Part shown: positions 1 through 8,860 of the stretch, in pieces
Position numbering within the stretch: the stretch's first letter is position 1
Layout: each line of letters opens with the position of its first letter
Assembly: GCA_020637235.1 (NCBI GenBank)
Contig: JACJWG010000012.1
Coordinates: forward strand, 1-64,000
Source of the DNA: Acidimicrobiaceae bacterium
GTDB lineage: Bacteria > Actinomycetota > Acidimicrobiia > Acidimicrobiales > Ilumatobacteraceae
Direction: 5' to 3'
DNA: 64,000 nucleotides
Made by a program: the position numbers and the translations under genes
The notes under the pieces: model-generated
The model's input: the letters and a program-made list of their open reading frames with translations, nothing else
Told to the model about the DNA's origin: nothing
Database searches by the model: none

Positions 1-300
1 CACCGGTGGCTCGACGGCGCGCTCGGCACGCCACTCGCGATCGAGACCGGCGTCACCCGCACGACCGCGACGCTGCGCCTGGAGCCCGACGACGTGCTGC
101 TGTTCTTCAGCGACGGGCTGGTGGAGCGCCGAGGCGAGCTGCTCGACGTCGGCCTCGCGAGGCTCGCGGCGGTGGCCGGTGAGCACGCCGGGGAGAGCGT
201 GCAGCAACTCGCCGACGCGGTGCTGCTCGAGTTGCTGCCCGAGGGTGCCACGGACGACGTGGTGCTCGTCGTGAAGTCGCTACCGGCCGAGCCCCACTGA
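1..300 (+). CDS. SpoIIE/PP2C-type serine phosphatase, C-terminal part (5' cut by window edge)
   Basis: The frame is open from base 1 to a TGA at 298-300, giving 99 visible codons. Near codons 36-40 it reads FSDGL followed by VERRGE, which is the typical core of SpoIIE/RsbU-like PP2C phosphatases (a D-G-L/E block after a 'GD..L' strand). The end carries the paired metal-binding aspartates in GATDDVVLVV. Family members dephosphorylate anti-anti-sigma factors or act behind GAF/PAS sensor domains. The sensor part would lie upstream of the window, so its input is unknown. The next gene is convergent and ends 18 bases away. Confidence 0.82.
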   Translation, partial: HRWLDGALGTPLAIETGVTRTTATLRLEPDDVLLFFSDGLVERRGELLDVGLARLAAVAGEHAGESVQQLADAVLLELLPEGATDDVVLVVKSLPAEPH

Positions 301-318
301 CCGCCGGGTACCCCCGGG

Positions 319-1512
319 TCAGCTGCGTACGACGGCGCCGGCCTTCACCACGGCCGACACCCGGGTGAGGGCGCTGATGTCGTCGAAGGGGTGCTCGTCG
401 ACGGCGATCACGTCGGCGTGCGCACCGACGCCGAGGTGACCGAGGTCGGGCTGGCGTAACAGCCGGGCTGCGTTCGTCGTGGCCGTGCGGATCGAGTCGA
501 TCGGTGTGAGTCCCACCAGGTCGCGCATGAACACGCACTCCCAGGCGTTCGACCCGTGGTGGTTGCCGGGGGTGCCGGCGTCGGTGCCCATCGCCAGGGT
601 GACGCCCAGCTCGTGGGCGCGACGCAACGTCTCGACGTGCAGGTCGTGGAACGCGCGCATCCGCTGCAACAGGTGGTCGGGCATCGTGGCGACGGCGTGC
701 TCGTCGCGGAACAGCAGCTCGCCCGCGCACACCGTGGGCACGAGCACCGTGCCGGCCGCCGCCATCTTCCCGAGCGCTTCGTGGTCGGCGAACGTGCCGT
801 GTTCGATGCTGTCGACGCCGGCCTCGACGGCTTGGTGGATGCCGCGCAGCGCGTGGCAGTGCGCTGCCACGTGGCGGAAGTTGTCGTGGGCGATCTCCAC
901 CGCGGCGCGCAGCTCGTCGAGGGTGAACTGGATCGCACGCGAGTCCTCGGTCTCCGACGACAGCATCGCCCCGGTGGCCATCACCTTGATCAGGTCGGCA
1001 CCCTGCGCCAGCTGGCGCCGAGCCGCGGCGCGTACGGCGTCGGCTCCGTCGGCCACCTCGTACATGCCGGGGTAGTACTCGACGGTCGAGGTGGTGATCG
1101 ACAGCAACCGGCCGGCCAGGAACATCCGTGGTCCGGCGGCGATCCCCCGGCGGATCGCGTCGCGCACCGCCATCTCCACGTAGTTCCACCCGCCGACGTC
1201 GCGCACCGTGGTGATGCCGGCCCGCAACGTCCGCTCGGCCGCAGCCGCGGTGTCGAGCGCGACCGCGGCGTCGGTGCGCAATGCGTCGGCCCGCGGGTCG
1301 CCGGCGTCGGTGGTGAGCGTCAGGTGCACATGGCAGTCGATCAGGCCCGGCAGCACCCAGCGACCGGACACGTCGATCAGGTCGTCGCCGGCTGCTGGTC
1401 GGGCCTGGCCGACCTCGGCGATCCGGCCGGTGTCGGGGTCGATGCCGACGTCGACCCGTCGGAACGTCCCGGCGTCGACGTCGAGCACCTCACCACCGAC
1501 CAGCCACCGCAT
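319..1512 (-). CDS. Metal-dependent amidohydrolase (imidazolonepropionase/prolidase-like)
   Basis: This is a 397-residue cytosolic amidohydrolase-superfamily protein. Metal and catalytic positions visible in order are HVH at 61-63 (after LPGLIDC), Lys176 in LIKVMATG (the usual carbamylated lysine), His218 in AAHCH, His238 in SIEHGT and Asp311 in MGTDAGTP. The pattern is that of the group annotated as Xaa-Pro dipeptidase or generic amidohydrolase; the substrate cannot be read from sequence. The frame stays open upstream to 1638, but residues before MRWLVGG look non-homologous and overlap a PIN-domain remnant on the other strand, so the ATG at 1512 is preferred. Confidence 0.88.
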   Translation of the reverse strand: MRWLVGGEVLDVDAGTFRRVDVGIDPDTGRIAEVGQARPAAGDDLIDVSGRWVLPGLIDCHVHLTLTTDAGDPRADALRTDAAVALDTAAAAERTLRAGITTVRDVGGWNYVEMAVRDAIRRGIAAGPRMFLAGRLLSITTSTVEYYPGMYEVADGADAVRAAARRQLAQGADLIKVMATGAMLSSETEDSRAIQFTLDELRAAVEIAHDNFRHVAAHCHALRGIHQAVEAGVDSIEHGTFADHEALGKMAAAGTVLVPTVCAGELLFRDEHAVATMPDHLLQRMRAFHDLHVETLRRAHELGVTLAMGTDAGTPGNHHGSNAWECVFMRDLVGLTPIDSIRTATTNAARLLRQPDLGHLGVGAHADVIAVDEHPFDDISALTRVSAVVKAGAVVRS

Positions 1513-1551
1513 GCGATCACCGTACGCCCTCCGGCGAGGTCGTCGGCTCGG

Positions 1552-1755
1552 ATCGAGTTGCTCGACGAGCTCGGCATGGCAGAACTCGCGTTCACGGCCC
1601 CCCACGCGCAGTCCGTCGAACACCTGCCGCCCGTTCACCGAGACCCGTTCGATCGGTGGTTGATCGCACAGGCGATCAGCGAGTCGTCGGTGCTCGTGAG
1701 CGCCGACTCGCAGATCGCGCAGTATCCGGTGACCGTGCTCGACCCGCTTCGCTGA
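1552..1755 (+). pseudogene. C-terminal remnant of a VapC-like PIN-domain toxin
   Basis: On the plus strand the frame from about 1552 to the TGA at 1753-1755 encodes a recognisable PIN-domain C-terminus: IELLDELG, then LPPVHRDPFDR, then LIAQA and LVSADSQIAQYPVTVL. The last two acidic positions of the PIN active site are present (DPFDR and SAD). The N-terminal half with the first catalytic Asp is missing; the upstream sequence in this frame is the antisense of the amidohydrolase and is not PIN-like. No antitoxin gene is adjacent. It looks like a decayed toxin gene cut by the amidohydrolase 5' region. Confidence 0.6.
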
Positions 1756-1776
1756 GCTCGGGCCGACGCTCGGGTG

Positions 1777-3111
1777 TCACCTGATCTGGCCGAGGCCGGG
1801 TTCGAGCTGTGCGGTCTCGGCGGCTGCACGGCCGGCGTACCAGCCGCCGGCGTCGACCGACCGTGTGCGCATCGACGTGGTGTTGGGGAACCACTCGTCG
1901 ACCCGCTCGCGCACGGCGGCCTGACGCGCCGCCTGCACCGGCACCAGCGCACCGCCGTACTCGGCGTCGGCCGCCTCGCCCGCACGTCGCCGGGCCTCGT
2001 CGAGCCGCTCCCCCACCCGCTGCGCGTAGCTGAGCACGAACGCGCGCCGGAACGACGCGGACCGAGTGCGTCCGCCGCCGGCACCAGCGTGGGCCATCGC
2101 TCGGGTCATCTGCACCAGCAACGACGTGTAGGTGATCTCGGTGAGTTCGAGCTCGACCGGGAACCCGATCGCCGTGGCGAACCCCCAGCCCTCGTGCCAC
2201 ACCACGTGCCCGCCGTTGGCGGCGGCCACCGCACCGAGCAACTGCGCCTTCTGCGGCGCGTACGGATCGTCGATGTGCAACCGGCGGGCCTGCACGCCGG
2301 CGGCCAACGACCGCACGTCGGCCGCTGCGGCGGCCACCATCGCGACGTCGATCGCGTACTTGGCCATCAGCTCCTGGGCCTTCGACATCAGCGCCTCGGC
2401 CTCGGCGTCGAAGGTGGTGGATTCGGCCTTGGCCAGCAGCGCCCGCACGCGTTCGAGCATCTTCGGGTCGACGGATTCGCCTGGCTGCCGCTCGCGCACC
2501 GGACCGGCCGCCGCTGCCGCACGCCACTGCGACGGCGGCACGACCACGGGCACCACGTTCGGCAGCCTCGCGAGCAGCCGCGCGACCTCGAACCGCTTGA
2601 CGAGCTGCGCGATCTCGTCGGCTTCCGACGAACGACGTCGCCGACGGCGCACCTGGTCGAGCTGGTCGGACCACGCATCCGGACGGTCGGCCCGCTGCAG
2701 GCCCGGATCGGCCAGCACCGCGGTGGCGACGACGGCCGCCACGCCGGCGTCGACGCGATGGTCGATCGCGTGGACGAGATCGACCGGCGACCAACCGCGC
2801 TCCCACACCGGACCGAGCAGGGGCACCAGGTGTTGCGCGACGATGTCGTCGATCAGATCGTCGCGGCCGACGTCGCGGACGCGACCGATCACGTGAGCGA
2901 GGACCGGGTCGCCGTCGCGGGCGGTGCCGATCGACTGGCGGACACCGGCGGCGATCAACTCGTCGAGCACGGCCCGCGGGTCGTAGCGACCGTCGGCAGT
3001 GACGCCGGCGGCGCGGCCGGTGTCGGAACGATGGGACGAGGCGCCGGCGAGGGCGCGATGGGTGCTGGCAGCCTGGCGCTGCCGGTGACGCTTTCCCATG
3101 CCCGCCATCAT
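1777..3111 (-). CDS. DUF2786 domain protein
   Basis: From the ATG at 3111 this is 444 residues. A DUF2786 motif lies around residues 218-255, beginning MLERVRALLAKAEST and continuing with E-A-E-A-L-M-S-K-A-Q-E-L-M-A-K-Y. The function of DUF2786 is unknown; it occurs in bacterial and phage proteins of diverse context. The N-terminal ~170 residues hold an RYDPRAVLDELIAAG helix region and an Arg-rich stretch near 155-160. The frame remains open to 3261, but that extension would translate the 19-bp repeats (repeated WHSGG/CGTRVD), so a start at 3111 or 3099 is preferred. No clear ribosome binding site decides between them. Confidence 0.78.
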   Translation of the reverse strand: MMAGMGKRHRQRQAASTHRALAGASSHRSDTGRAAGVTADGRYDPRAVLDELIAAGVRQSIGTARDGDPVLAHVIGRVRDVGRDDLIDDIVAQHLVPLLGPVWERGWSPVDLVHAIDHRVDAGVAAVVATAVLADPGLQRADRPDAWSDQLDQVRRRRRRSSEADEIAQLVKRFEVARLLARLPNVVPVVVPPSQWRAAAAAGPVRERQPGESVDPKMLERVRALLAKAESTTFDAEAEALMSKAQELMAKYAIDVAMVAAAAADVRSLAAGVQARRLHIDDPYAPQKAQLLGAVAAANGGHVVWHEGWGFATAIGFPVELELTEITYTSLLVQMTRAMAHAGAGGGRTRSASFRRAFVLSYAQRVGERLDEARRRAGEAADAEYGGALVPVQAARQAAVRERVDEWFPNTTSMRTRSVDAGGWYAGRAAAETAQLEPGLGQIR

Positions 3112-3141
3112 GCCGGTCGGGTGTGACGCGTCACCGCCGGC

Positions 3142-3290
3142 GTCCACCCGAGTGCCACACGTCCACCCGAGTGCCACACGTCCACCCGAGTGCCACACGT
3201 CCACCCGAGTGCCACAGGTACACCCGGGTGACCTCGTGGCACTCGGATGGTCCGCTGGCACTCGGATGGTCCGCTGACACTCGGATGGTC
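3142..3290. repeat. 19-bp direct repeat array followed by inverted copies
   Basis: Four near-identical 19-bp units (GTCCACCCGAGTGCCACAC) run head to tail at 3142-3160, 3161-3179, 3180-3198 and 3199-3217. A diverged fifth copy follows at about 3218-3236. Next come three copies of the inverted unit (GGCACTCGGATGGTCCGCT type) at 3238-3256, 3257-3275 and 3276-3290. The two halves can pair into a long stem. The array sits between the rnhA stop and the DUF2786 start, so it may end rnhA transcription or be a REP-like element. There are no unique spacers, so it is not CRISPR. Confidence 0.85.
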
Positions 3291-3795
3291 AGAACAGCGT
3301 CGACTGAGCGGGACCGTCGTCGTCGGCCGCTGCCGGCGCGCTGCCCGGGCGGGGCAGGTCGAACGGTCCCTTGGCCGCCTCCACGGCGAGGCGATCGACG
3401 AGATCGTTCATCCGGTCGCCCGAGTGGCCCTTCACCCAGCGGAACGAGGGCTGCATCTGCTGGACGAGCTCGATCAGCGGCTTCCACAGGTCGGTGTTGG
3501 CGACCGGTTCCTTCTTCGAGTTCTTCCACCCGTTCTGCTGCCAGCGCACCCACCAGCGGTCGCGGAAGCAGTTCACCACGTACGTCGAATCGCTCACGAT
3601 CGTGATCCGTGCGTCCCCACCCCGATGGGCCCGCAACGCCTCGAGCACCGCCATGATCTCCATGCGCTGATTGGTCGTGCGGGCCTCGCCACCCGAGCCG
3701 TGCACCGACCCCTCGGGCGAGATCGCCCACGCCCACCCGCCCGGCCCCGGGTTCCCCTGGCACGCGCCATCGGTGAAGATCACGAGCTCGGTCAC
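3289..3795 (-). CDS. rnhA: Ribonuclease HI
   Basis: This is a 168-residue RNase H type 1, which cleaves the RNA strand of RNA-DNA hybrids in the cytoplasm. The N-terminus MTELVIFTDGACQGNPGPGG is diagnostic. The catalytic carboxylates are Asp9, Glu46 (NQRMEIMAV), Asp69 (IVSDSTYV) and Asp131 (GHSGDRMND), and the flexible-loop His is His124. The short acidic tail after residue 145 is family-variable. Its stop touches the last inverted repeat unit. The start is divergent from aceE across about 100 bases. Confidence 0.96.
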   Translation of the reverse strand: MTELVIFTDGACQGNPGPGGWAWAISPEGSVHGSGGEARTTNQRMEIMAVLEALRAHRGGDARITIVSDSTYVVNCFRDRWWVRWQQNGWKNSKKEPVANTDLWKPLIELVQQMQPSFRWVKGHSGDRMNDLVDRLAVEAAKGPFDLPRPGSAPAAADDDGPAQSTLF

Positions 3796-3866
3796 GAGGT
3801 GAGGTCCGTTCGGGTGTCCGTGCGCGTGATGTCGGGCATCTCGAACACTGTAGGGAGGTCCCCGCG

Positions 3867-3880
3867 TTACCCGTCGGTAA
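3867..3880. promoter_or_regulatory. Short palindrome in the rnhA-aceE divergent intergenic region
   Basis: TTACC-CGTC-GGTAA is a perfect 5-bp inverted repeat 20 bases upstream of the aceE ATG. It is an operator candidate for aceE, because pyruvate dehydrogenase genes are often controlled by a dedicated regulator. No regulator gene is nearby, and a 5-bp arm can occur by chance. Confidence 0.25.
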
Positions 3881-3899
3881 TGGTGCGAGACTAGACCCC

Positions 3900-6617
3900 A
3901 TGATCTTCGACGGGTACGTCAACCAGCTCCCCGACACCGACCCCGGCGAGACCTCCGAGTGGCTCGACAGCCTCGACGCGGTCATCGAGCAGCACGGCAA
4001 GCCCCGCGCCCGCTTCCTGCTCTCCAAGCTGCTCGAACGTGCCCGCGAGAGCCAGGTCAGCTTCCCCGCCACCGTCTCCACCCCGTACCTCAACACCATC
4101 CCGCGTGAGAGCGAGCCCTGGTTCCCCGGCGACGAGTACATCGAGCGCCGCATCCGCGCCTTCGTCCGCTGGAACGCGGCAGCGATGGTGGTGCGCGCCA
4201 ACAAGTCGGCCGACGGCATCGGCGGTCACCTCAGCACGTTCGCGAGCTCGGCGTCGTTGTACGAGATCGGCTTCAACCACTTCTTCCGCGGCAAGGACGA
4301 CGGCAACGCCGGCGACCACGTGTACATCCAGGGCCACGCCGCACCCGGCGTGTACGCCCGGGCGTTCATGGAGGGCCGCCTCACCGAGGACGACCTCGAC
4401 CACTTCCGGCGCGAGATCGGTCGCGGCGGCCGCGGCCTGTCGAGCTACCCGCACCCGCGACTGATGCCCGAGTTCTGGGAGTTCCCCACGGTGTCGATGG
4501 GCCTCGGTCCGATCACCGCGCTCTACCACGCACGTTTCAACCGCTACCTCCACAACCGCCAGCTCGACGACACGAGCCAGAGCCGCATCTGGGCGTTCCT
4601 CGGCGACGGCGAGACCGACGAGCCCGAGACCCTCGGTGCGATCTCGCTCGCCAGCCGCGAGAAGCTCGACAACCTGATCTTCGTCGTCAACTGCAACCTG
4701 CAGCGCCTCGACGGCCCCGTGCGCGGCAACGGCAAGATCATCCAGGAGCTCGAGGCCGTCTTCCGCGGCGCCGGCTGGAACGTCATCAAGGTGGTGCTCG
4801 GCTCGAAGTGGGACGAGCTGCTCGCCAAGGACAAGGACGGCGTGCTGCTCAACAAGCTGAACACCACCGTCGACGGCGAGTTCCAGCGCTACACGGTCGA
4901 GAACGGCGCGTACATCCGCGACCACTTCTTCGGGCCCGACCCGCGCCTGCGGGCGCTCGTGCAGCATCTCAGCGACGACGACCTCGTCAACCTGCCGCGC
5001 GGCGGCCACGACTACCGCAAGTTGTACGCGGCCTACAAGGCCGCCACCGAGAACCTCGGCTCGGGCGCCCCGACGGTGATCCTGGCGAAGACGATCAAGG
5101 GCTGGACCCTCGGTCCCGGCATCGAGGCACGCAACTCGACGCACCAGATCAAGAAGATGAACAAGGAGCAGCTGCTCGCCCTGCGCGACCGCCTGTACCT
5201 GCACGACGAGATCCCCGAGTCGGCACTCGACGGCGACCTGCCGCCGTACTTCCGTCCTCGTGAGGACAGCGTCGAGTACCAGTACATGATGGGCCGGCGG
5301 CGCGCGCTCGGCGGCAGCATCCCGAAGCGCCGCACCTCGCCGACCAAGCCGCTCGCGCTGCCCGCCGAGTCGGCGTTCGCCGAGTTGATGAAGGGCTCGG
5401 GCGGCCAGGCCGTCAGCACCACCATGGGTTTCACCCGGTTGCTGCGCAACCTCGCCCGCGACGAGCGCTTCGGCCGTCACGTCGTGCCGATCATCCCCGA
5501 CGAGGCACGCACGTTCGGCATGGACGCGCTGTTCCGCGAGCTGAAGATCTACGCGTCGCAGGGGCAGAAGTACGAGCCCGTCGACCACGACCTGCTGCTG
5601 TCGTACACCGAGGCGAGCAACGGCCAGATCCTCGAAGAGGGCATCACCGAAGCGGGCTCGCTCGCGAGCTTCATCGCGTCGGCCACGTCGTACAGCACCC
5701 GCGGCTTCCCGACGGTGCCCTTCTACACCTTCTACTCGATGTTCGGCTTCCAGCGCGTGGGCGACCTCATCTGGCAGGCGGCCGACTGCCGGGCTCGCGG
5801 CTTCCTCATGGCGGCCACCGCCGGCCGGACCACGCTGCTCGGCGAGGGCCTCCAGCACCAGGACGGCCACTCGCTCGTGCTCGCGTCGACGGTGCCACCG
5901 GTGCAGGCCTACGACCCGGCGTTCGCCTACGAGGTGGCCGCGATCGTGAAGGCCGGTCTCCAGCGGATGTACGGCGGCACGGACCAGGACCCCGACGTCT
6001 TCTACTACCTCACGCTCTACAACGAGAACTACCAGATGCCGGTCGCCCCCGAGCTGCCCGACCTCGAGGCGCAGATCGTCCGGGGGCTGTACCGCTACGC
6101 GCCGGCGCCGCAGGCGGGACGCCGGGCCACACTGCTGTTCAGCGGATCGGCGCACAGTGCGGCCCAGTCGGCGGCCTCAGCGCTGCACGAGCGCTACGAC
6201 GTCGGCGTCGAACTCTGGTCGGCCACGTCGTACAAGGCATTGCGGGAAGACGCGCTCGCCGCCGAACGCTGGAACCGTCTGCACCCGGGCCAGCCGGGCC
6301 GCACCCCGATCGTCGCCCAACTCCTCGGCAACGCGCCCGGTCCGATCGTGGCGGTCACCGACTTCATGAAGATCGTGCCCGAGCAGATCGCCCGATGGCT
6401 GCCCGGCCGCAACTTCACCCCGCTCGGCACCGACGGCATGGGCCGTTCCGACACCCGCGAGGCGCTGCGTCGCTTCTTCGAGATCGACGAGGGCCACGTG
6501 GTGGTGGCGGTGCTGTCGGCGCTGGCCGGCCAGGGCATCGTCGACACCGATCTCGTCGCGAAGGCGATCGCCGACTACGACATCGATCCCGACTCGATCG
6601 ACCCGTACTGGGTCTGA
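3900..6617 (+). CDS. aceE: Pyruvate dehydrogenase E1 component, homodimeric type
   Basis: This 905-residue thiamine-diphosphate enzyme decarboxylates pyruvate and reductively acetylates the E2 lipoyl domain of the pyruvate dehydrogenase complex. Evidence is the full-length family architecture: N-terminal SEWLDSLDAV, the histidine loop in GDHVYIQGHAAPG, the ThDP-binding block GDGETDEPE at about 235-243 with NCNLQRLDGPVRGN some 30 residues later, and a transketolase-like pyrimidine domain with EGITEAGS. The length matches the 880-930 usual for AceE. It stands alone here; no E2 or E3 gene is adjacent. Its 3' end is only 15 bases from the convergent CAP gene. Confidence 0.97.
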   Translation: MIFDGYVNQLPDTDPGETSEWLDSLDAVIEQHGKPRARFLLSKLLERARESQVSFPATVSTPYLNTIPRESEPWFPGDEYIERRIRAFVRWNAAAMVVRANKSADGIGGHLSTFASSASLYEIGFNHFFRGKDDGNAGDHVYIQGHAAPGVYARAFMEGRLTEDDLDHFRREIGRGGRGLSSYPHPRLMPEFWEFPTVSMGLGPITALYHARFNRYLHNRQLDDTSQSRIWAFLGDGETDEPETLGAISLASREKLDNLIFVVNCNLQRLDGPVRGNGKIIQELEAVFRGAGWNVIKVVLGSKWDELLAKDKDGVLLNKLNTTVDGEFQRYTVENGAYIRDHFFGPDPRLRALVQHLSDDDLVNLPRGGHDYRKLYAAYKAATENLGSGAPTVILAKTIKGWTLGPGIEARNSTHQIKKMNKEQLLALRDRLYLHDEIPESALDGDLPPYFRPREDSVEYQYMMGRRRALGGSIPKRRTSPTKPLALPAESAFAELMKGSGGQAVSTTMGFTRLLRNLARDERFGRHVVPIIPDEARTFGMDALFRELKIYASQGQKYEPVDHDLLLSYTEASNGQILEEGITEAGSLASFIASATSYSTRGFPTVPFYTFYSMFGFQRVGDLIWQAADCRARGFLMAATAGRTTLLGEGLQHQDGHSLVLASTVPPVQAYDPAFAYEVAAIVKAGLQRMYGGTDQDPDVFYYLTLYNENYQMPVAPELPDLEAQIVRGLYRYAPAPQAGRRATLLFSGSAHSAAQSAASALHERYDVGVELWSATSYKALREDALAAERWNRLHPGQPGRTPIVAQLLGNAPGPIVAVTDFMKIVPEQIARWLPGRNFTPLGTDGMGRSDTREALRRFFEIDEGHVVVAVLSALAGQGIVDTDLVAKAIADYDIDPDSIDPYWV

Positions 6618-6632
6618 CCGCGGTTCACCCGT

Positions 6633-8693
6633 TCAGCTCCACCAGCCGTTCACGTCGATCACGACGTGGGCGGTGGTGGTGCTGAACAAGCACAGCGATC
6701 CCGACGCCGACAGCGGCAGATGCGCCGCGTTGGCGACGGTGTCGCCCCGTGCGAAGTTCGCGGTCGACGCCACCGGACGCTCGCCGCACGGCCACGCCGT
6801 CAGATAGCCACCACCGACCGGCTGGGTGATCGTGACGTTCACCGACACGCCCGTGACGCCGGCGGGCACACCGCGCCGGCCGGCGATCGGCACCTCGATC
6901 TCGCGGCCGCCCTGCAGCGACAACCCGCGTGAGCCGGCGTTCACCTCGGCGCGCACGTGGTCGCGGGTGTCGACGAACCGGAACGGTGTGCTGGCCGTGA
7001 ACGTGGCCGGCGCGTCGTCGGCCAGGTAGCCGGTGACGTCGACGACGAGGTCGACCGGCCGTTCGCTGAAGAAGCACACCGATCCGTCGGCGGCGAGCGG
7101 TACCACCACCAGGTTCGCCCGGTCGCGACCACGCTCCGGGTTGAGGTTCGACACGATCGGCACCGGCCGGTCGCACGGGTACGCAGTCACGAATCCGGTG
7201 GCGCCGACGGCGTTGGTGCTCGTCACGTTCAGCACGACGGAGCGGGCGCCCACCGGCACGCCGGCCGTGCCCGCGATCGCCAGCACCGCGCGCCCTCGCG
7301 ACGGCAACGTCCCGCTCCCGCCGAGGCCCTTGCGTGTGTCCATCACCCGGTTCGGCCCCACCGGCGCGAACCGTGCGGACGCCCCGGCGACGTACGCGCC
7401 GTTGACGTCGATCATCAGGTGCGTGTCGGCGGTCGACATGACACACACGCGTCCGGCCGGGTCGAGCTGCACCGTCGCCGCATTGGCGACGATCGCCGGC
7501 GCGGTGAAGTTGAGGGTCGACGCGTTCGGTTGCGGCGCATCGCACGGCCACACCGTGAGATAGCCGTAGCCGCGCTCCACGACGGCCGTGACGTTGGCGC
7601 TCACCGCCGCTGCGCCGGCGGGCACGCCCTCGCGTCCGGCGATCTGGATCTCGCGCACCTCCCAGCCGGTCAGGCGGGTCGTGCCGACCGACGTCATCGT
7701 GTTCACCAACCGCACGGGCGACATCGGCTCGAAGCCCACGCTCGTCGGCGCCGGCGTGGCCGTTGCGGCCGGGATCCCGAGCGGCGCGTCGCGATCGACG
7801 GTGAAGCTCCACGACTCGGTGCGCGCCGCGGTGGTCACGGTGACGGTGTGGATGCCGTCGACGAGCGGCGTGCGCGGCATCACCACCACGGCGTTGCCGT
7901 CTCCGAGGATCTCGGGGGCATCGGTCGTGCGGAGGGGGCCGGTGTTGTGCTCGGTGAGCACGCACACCTCGAGCGGGCCGTTCGGGCCGGTGATCGACCC
8001 GGTCACCCCGACACCGACGTCTTCCGGCATCAGCGCGAGCGTGGGCAGGCCGACCACGTCGGCCGAACCCGTCGGCCACCCGCAGAAGCTGCGCGGGTCG
8101 GGCGTCTCGGCCCGGAACTCCGTCAGGTACGTGGTGGAACCAGCGCCGGGGAACAGCACGGGTGCCGTGGCGGTGGCACCGTGGCGGTCGGTCATCACGT
8201 CGAGCGACGCGGCGGTGTGCCACTGCGGGGCTGCGGCGTCCTCACACCGGCCGTAGCCCACCTCGGTGAGGTCGTGGCGCAGGATGCCGATGGCATGGAA
8301 CGGCCCGGTCATCCAGAGGTCGACGAACTCACGATCGGGCACGCCGAGCGAGCTGTGCACGGCCACGTTGCTCTTGTCCCCGGCGGCGGCGCCCTCGGGG
8401 GTGTAGCCGGGGCGTCCCGGGATCTCTTTGTGGCTCATCTCGTTGCGCAGCATGTAGCACGAGTGCTTCGCCGCAGCCGCCGACGAGGCGAGGTCCTCGG
8501 CCACCGGGGGCAGTCCCGACATCTCGCGATAGGCGTTCACGTCCGCCAGCCAGTCGGTTCCCACGGGCGCCGTCGCCACCGCCGGCTCGGCCGACACCGT
8601 CGACACCACCGACACCACCGGCAGCGGGAGCACGGCACCGAACATCGCCACGCCGCTCATCGCCACCGTCGCCCGCATCCATGCGTTCGCCAT
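6633..8693 (-). CDS. Secreted CAP-domain protein with C-terminal beta-repeat modules (copy 1)
   Basis: This is about 686 residues from the ATG at 8693; an in-frame ATG at 8702 is the alternative. An N-terminal hydrophobic segment ends in an Ala-rich signal-peptide-like region. A CAP/SCP-like domain follows (WLADVNAYREMSGL, HSCYM, MSHKE, and FHAIGIL in place of the usual GHR.NIL). Then come a short Ig-like segment (TESWSFTVD) and three ~120-residue repeats, each running from PVR-type LV(N/D)TR to a terminal VIDVNG(Y/W). Similar repeats occur in other secreted proteins of this window. The role is unknown; an extracellular or envelope-associated location is inferred. It is a tandem paralogue of the gene at 8958-10988. 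Confidence 0.85.
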   Translation of the reverse strand: MANAWMRATVAMSGVAMFGAVLPLPVVSVVSTVSAEPAVATAPVGTDWLADVNAYREMSGLPPVAEDLASSAAAAKHSCYMLRNEMSHKEIPGRPGYTPEGAAAGDKSNVAVHSSLGVPDREFVDLWMTGPFHAIGILRHDLTEVGYGRCEDAAAPQWHTAASLDVMTDRHGATATAPVLFPGAGSTTYLTEFRAETPDPRSFCGWPTGSADVVGLPTLALMPEDVGVGVTGSITGPNGPLEVCVLTEHNTGPLRTTDAPEILGDGNAVVVMPRTPLVDGIHTVTVTTAARTESWSFTVDRDAPLGIPAATATPAPTSVGFEPMSPVRLVNTMTSVGTTRLTGWEVREIQIAGREGVPAGAAAVSANVTAVVERGYGYLTVWPCDAPQPNASTLNFTAPAIVANAATVQLDPAGRVCVMSTADTHLMIDVNGAYVAGASARFAPVGPNRVMDTRKGLGGSGTLPSRGRAVLAIAGTAGVPVGARSVVLNVTSTNAVGATGFVTAYPCDRPVPIVSNLNPERGRDRANLVVVPLAADGSVCFFSERPVDLVVDVTGYLADDAPATFTASTPFRFVDTRDHVRAEVNAGSRGLSLQGGREIEVPIAGRRGVPAGVTGVSVNVTITQPVGGGYLTAWPCGERPVASTANFARGDTVANAAHLPLSASGSLCLFSTTTAHVVIDVNGWWS

Positions 8694-8731
8694 CGGATCC
8701 ATCCGCCTCTCGTCTCGCCGCCGATGTGGTC

Positions 8732-8760
8732 ATCGGGCCGCTGAGGAGGCGCTCTTGAGA
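8732..8760 (-). promoter_or_regulatory. Conserved TCTCAAGAG-N12-GGCCCGAT element upstream of CAP gene 1
   Basis: Read on the minus strand the element is TCTCAAGAG, 12 variable bases, then GGCCCGAT, about 40 bases upstream of the start. The same pair with the same spacing precedes the second CAP gene (11026-11054), while the bases between differ. It resembles an alternative-sigma promoter (the CCGATA core recalls sigma-28/WhiG -10 sites), but the assignment is inference. Confidence 0.55.
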
Positions 8761-8784
8761 TCGATTCCGTGCGGTCTCACGCAT

Positions 8785-8809
8785 GGCCGACGATCAGAGC
8801 AACTCTTGA
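8785..8809 (-). promoter_or_regulatory. Upstream 25-bp conserved box of CAP gene 1
   Basis: The 25-mer beginning GGCCGACGA on the plus strand and ending AACTCTTGA differs at only three positions from 11079-11103. In both loci its TCAAGAG core is exactly 51 bases from the TCAAGAG of the proximal element. It could be a second promoter or an activator site. Confidence 0.5.
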
Positions 8810-8860
8810 TCCGACGGAGACGCACACGTCCGTCGCGGTCGCCGCACATGCGTGCGAACG

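Noticed and set aside
1513..1638. Upstream extension of the amidohydrolase
   Set aside because: The extra residues are antisense to the PIN remnant and precede the family's normal N-terminus.
3112..3261. N-terminal extension of the DUF2786 protein into the repeat cluster
   Set aside because: The extension translates the 19-bp repeats and is not protein-like; internal ATG codons at 3111/3099 fit better.
3142..3290. Possible CRISPR array from regularly spaced 19-bp repeats
   Set aside because: The units are directly abutting with no unique spacers and the second half is inverted; no cas genes are near.
3891..6155. Long open frame antisense to aceE (754 codons)
   Set aside because: It is a shadow of the codon bias of aceE: the translation is Arg/Val/Glu-rich low complexity with no recognisable domain, while aceE is full length.
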